Below, one piece after another: positions 23,391-24,749 of a DNA stretch of 24,749 bases. Location: positions 1-24,749 of the forward strand of contig CAKZJM010000426.1 of assembly GCA_936943315.1 (NCBI GenBank). The letters are read 5' to 3'. A model generated the notes under the pieces. That model did not search any database and was not told the origin of the DNA. It saw only the letters and a list, made by a program, of their open reading frames with translations. Origin of the DNA: an uncultured Methylophilus sp. (GTDB taxonomy: Bacteria; Pseudomonadota; Gammaproteobacteria; Burkholderiales; Methylophilaceae). Positions within the stretch are counted from its first letter, which is position 1, and the number at the start of each line of letters is the position of its first letter. The position numbers and the translations under genes are program-made.

Positions 23391-23885
23391 ATGAACAAGA
23401 AATGGTTGGTTGCAGCGTTCGGTATCATGTTAAGTACTCAAACCTTGGCGGTGACGATTGATGAAATGCGGGGCGAGCAGGCACCGTATGAACAGGCGTT
23501 TAAGGCACTGGATACGGATGGCAATGGCAAGCTGTCTAAAAAAGAAGTGTCTAAAGATAAAGACTTTAAACATGCGTTTGCCAAGGCTGACAAAAATCAC
23601 AATGGCAGCCTGGATCAAGGTGAATTTGCCAGCTATAAGTCCAAGGTCGATGGTGCAGAAAACAAACAGGCCGCCGCGGACAGTGCCATCACCGCAAAAA
23701 TCAAATCCAAATACCTCATAGAAAAGAATTTCAGCAGCTTTAAAATTAGCGTAGAAACCAAAGACAATACCGTGATTTTGAGCGGGTTTGTAGATACCGC
23801 TGAGCAAAAAGCGCGCGCCGAGAAAATCGCTAAAAGTGTCGATGGCGTGAAATCTGTCAATAATGCGCTGGTGGTGAAACCTTAA
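23391..23885 (+). CDS. Secreted EF-hand and BON domain protein
   Basis: A 164-residue exported protein. Residues 1-20 are a signal peptide with a likely cut after TLA. Two EF-hand loops follow: DTDGNGKLSKKE (41-52) and DKNHNGSLDQGE (67-78), both with acidic or Asn ligands at positions 1, 3 and 5 and Glu at 12, so calcium binding is likely. From about residue 97 to the end is one BON domain (ISVETKDNTVILSGFVDTAE and VDGVKSVNNALVVKP), of the kind that binds phospholipid surfaces. GGAG lies about 8 bases upstream of the ATG. I know no named gene with this layout; a periplasmic, metal-responsive envelope protein is an inference. It is 24 bases after pyrC and converges on ung with 5 bases between. 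Confidence 0.85.
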   Translation: MNKKWLVAAFGIMLSTQTLAVTIDEMRGEQAPYEQAFKALDTDGNGKLSKKEVSKDKDFKHAFAKADKNHNGSLDQGEFASYKSKVDGAENKQAAADSAITAKIKSKYLIEKNFSSFKISVETKDNTVILSGFVDTAEQKARAEKIAKSVDGVKSVNNALVVKP

Positions 23886-23890
23886 CTGTC

Positions 23891-24577
23891 TTAAAGCTGC
23901 CAGTTGATCGGCGCTTCACCGCGTGAAACCAGGTACTCATTGATTTTTGAAAATTGATGAGTCCCAAAAAAACCACGATGGGCGGACAACGGCGAAGGAT
24001 GTACGGACTTTAAAACCAGATGTTTACGCGTGTCTATCATGGCCCCTTTTTTTTGCGCATAACTGCCCCATAGTACAAACACCAGGCCCTCGCGTTGCGC
24101 ATTTAGCGCCGCAATCGCCGCATCGGTAAACGTCTCCCAGCCACGGTTCTGGTGCGAACCTGCATTGGCCATTTGTACGGTTAAGGTGGCATTCAACAGC
24201 AAGACACCCTGGTCTGCCCAGGGTGTTAAATCACCGCTGCCGCTCATGCGTATGCCCAGGTCAGATTGAATTTCCTTAAAAATATTCATCAATGATGGTG
24301 GTAAAGCCACACCTGCCTGCACCGAAAAACTCAATCCGTGCGCTTGCCCTGGCCCGTGGTAAGGATCCTGGCCGATAATCACGACGCGCACTTGATCGAA
24401 AGGCGTATGGTTAAACGCATTAAAGATTAAGGGGCCCGGCGGAAAGATGGTTTTGCCTGCCGTTTTTTCCTGCTGCAAAAAAGCCTTGAGTGATTGCATA
24501 TAAGGCTTGTCAAATTCTGCGCCGAGCACGGCTTGCCAGGAAGGATCGAGTTGGCCGGGTTTTTCTTGTGTTGTCAT
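23891..24577 (-). CDS. ung: Uracil-DNA glycosylase, family 1
   Basis: A repair enzyme of about 228 residues that cuts uracil out of DNA. The water-activating motif is GQDPYHGPGQAHGLSFSV with catalytic Asp71, and the minor-groove loop is HPSPLSAHRGFFG with the catalytic His. I chose the ATG at 24577. An in-frame ATG at 24607 would add ten residues, but two of its bases belong to a TATAAT that looks like the -10 of this gene, so it would lie upstream of the transcript. Neither start has a clear ribosome binding site. It diverges from rnpB. Confidence 0.94.
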   Translation of the reverse strand: MTTQEKPGQLDPSWQAVLGAEFDKPYMQSLKAFLQQEKTAGKTIFPPGPLIFNAFNHTPFDQVRVVIIGQDPYHGPGQAHGLSFSVQAGVALPPSLMNIFKEIQSDLGIRMSGSGDLTPWADQGVLLLNATLTVQMANAGSHQNRGWETFTDAAIAALNAQREGLVFVLWGSYAQKKGAMIDTRKHLVLKSVHPSPLSAHRGFFGTHQFSKINEYLVSRGEAPINWQL

Positions 24578-24605
24578 GTCGTTTAATTCATTGAGAGATT
24601 TGTGC

Positions 24606-24634
24606 ATTATAGGGTGTTCGGCCAGGCATGGTAA
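24606..24634 (-). promoter_or_regulatory. Putative sigma-70 promoter of ung
   Basis: On the - strand: TTACCA (24634-24629), a 17-base spacer and a consensus TATAAT (24611-24606). The -35 coincides with the extended -10 of rnpB on the other strand. Pattern match only. Confidence 0.5.
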
Positions 24635-24637
24635 AAT
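24629..24637 (+). promoter_or_regulatory. Putative extended -10 promoter of rnpB
   Basis: TGGTAAAAT (TGn plus TAAAAT, 24632-24637) ends 6 bases before the expected first base of the RNase P RNA. I see no good -35, consistent with an extended -10 promoter. Pattern match only. Confidence 0.5.
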
Positions 24638-24643
24638 GGCGCC

Positions 24644-24749
24644 GAAGCCAACCAGACAGTCGCCGCCTGTGTGAACAGGGGGAGGAAAGTCCGGGCTGCA
24701 CAGAGCGGGATGACGGCTAACGGCCGTACGCTGAAAGCTGGCAACAGTA
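24644..24749 (+). ncRNA. rnpB: RNase P RNA (bacterial type A), 3' end cut by the window
   Basis: The catalytic RNA that removes the 5' leader from tRNA precursors. The start GAAGCCAACCAGACAGTCGC corresponds closely to E. coli M1 RNA (GAAGCTGACCAGACAGTCGC). The universally conserved GGAGGAAAGTCCGGGCT (from about 24682) then follows, and the GATGACGGCTAACGGCCGT part fits the next helix. Only about the first 106 bases are inside the window. Confidence 0.95.

Noticed and set aside
23391..23885. Calling the EF-hand protein a lanmodulin
   Set aside because: Only two EF-hands, no Pro at loop position 2, and a BON domain that lanmodulin lacks.
1..24749. CRISPR arrays, insertion sequences, prophage genes, integration sites and tRNA genes
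   Set aside because: Looked for on both strands; no regularly spaced repeats, transposase or integrase genes, or cloverleaf sequences were recognised.

Overview
The window looks like chromosomal core DNA of a betaproteobacterium, most likely a methylotroph of the Methylophilaceae (Methylophilus/Methylotenera type). This rests on the soluble NAD-linked formate dehydrogenase set fdsGBACD, on a DUF3579 protein, on the trxA-rho-rpmE and bcp-phoH arrangements, and on the general look of the proteins. The genus is an inference that needs a database search. I see no phage, insertion sequence, CRISPR array, tRNA or plasmid module. Gene density is high and no stretch over 300 bases lacks a gene.

Layout. 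1-835 (+): the C-terminal part of a type II NADH dehydrogenase, cut by the window edge and followed by a strong two-way terminator. 891-6300 (-): a run read right to left as tonB-like, sensor histidine kinase, peroxiredoxin (bcp), PIN-PhoH ATPase and lysophospholipid transporter (lplT). 6423-9257 (-): molybdenum-cofactor genes moaA-mobA-moeA with overlapping stop/start codons; mobA is broken by what looks like a 7-base deletion. 9394-15490 (+): fdsG-fdsB-fdsA-fdhD(fdsC)-fdsD, diverging from moaA. The cofactor genes serve the enzyme made by the divergent operon, and the two putative promoters overlap at their -35 elements. 15534-17213 (-): an ArnT-like membrane glycosyltransferase. 17354-19324 (-): trxA-rho-rpmE. 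19550-20041 (+): a periplasmic TlpA-type thioredoxin. 20061-21382 (-): yraN-dolP-DUF3579. 21465-23885 (+): rsmI, pyrC and a secreted EF-hand/BON protein. 23891-24577 (-): ung. 24644 to the end (+): the 5' part of the RNase P RNA gene, whose putative promoter overlaps that of ung.

How the genes work together. The central theme is one-carbon energy metabolism. FdsGBA oxidises formate to CO2 and makes NADH, FdhD sulfurates its molybdenum cofactor, FdsD is the small delta subunit, MoaA, MobA and MoeA make the cofactor, and the NADH dehydrogenase at the left edge can feed NADH electrons to quinone. The rest is housekeeping: transcription termination, ribosomal protein, redox homeostasis, outer-membrane integrity, pyrimidine synthesis, DNA repair and tRNA maturation.

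Most of the window is ordinary and I did not find a convincing undescribed multi-gene system. The points most worth a second look are the lesion in mobA beside an otherwise intact molybdenum-enzyme operon, two divergent gene pairs with interlocked promoters, the EF-hand/BON fusion, and a TonB/histidine-kinase pair with no visible response regulator.
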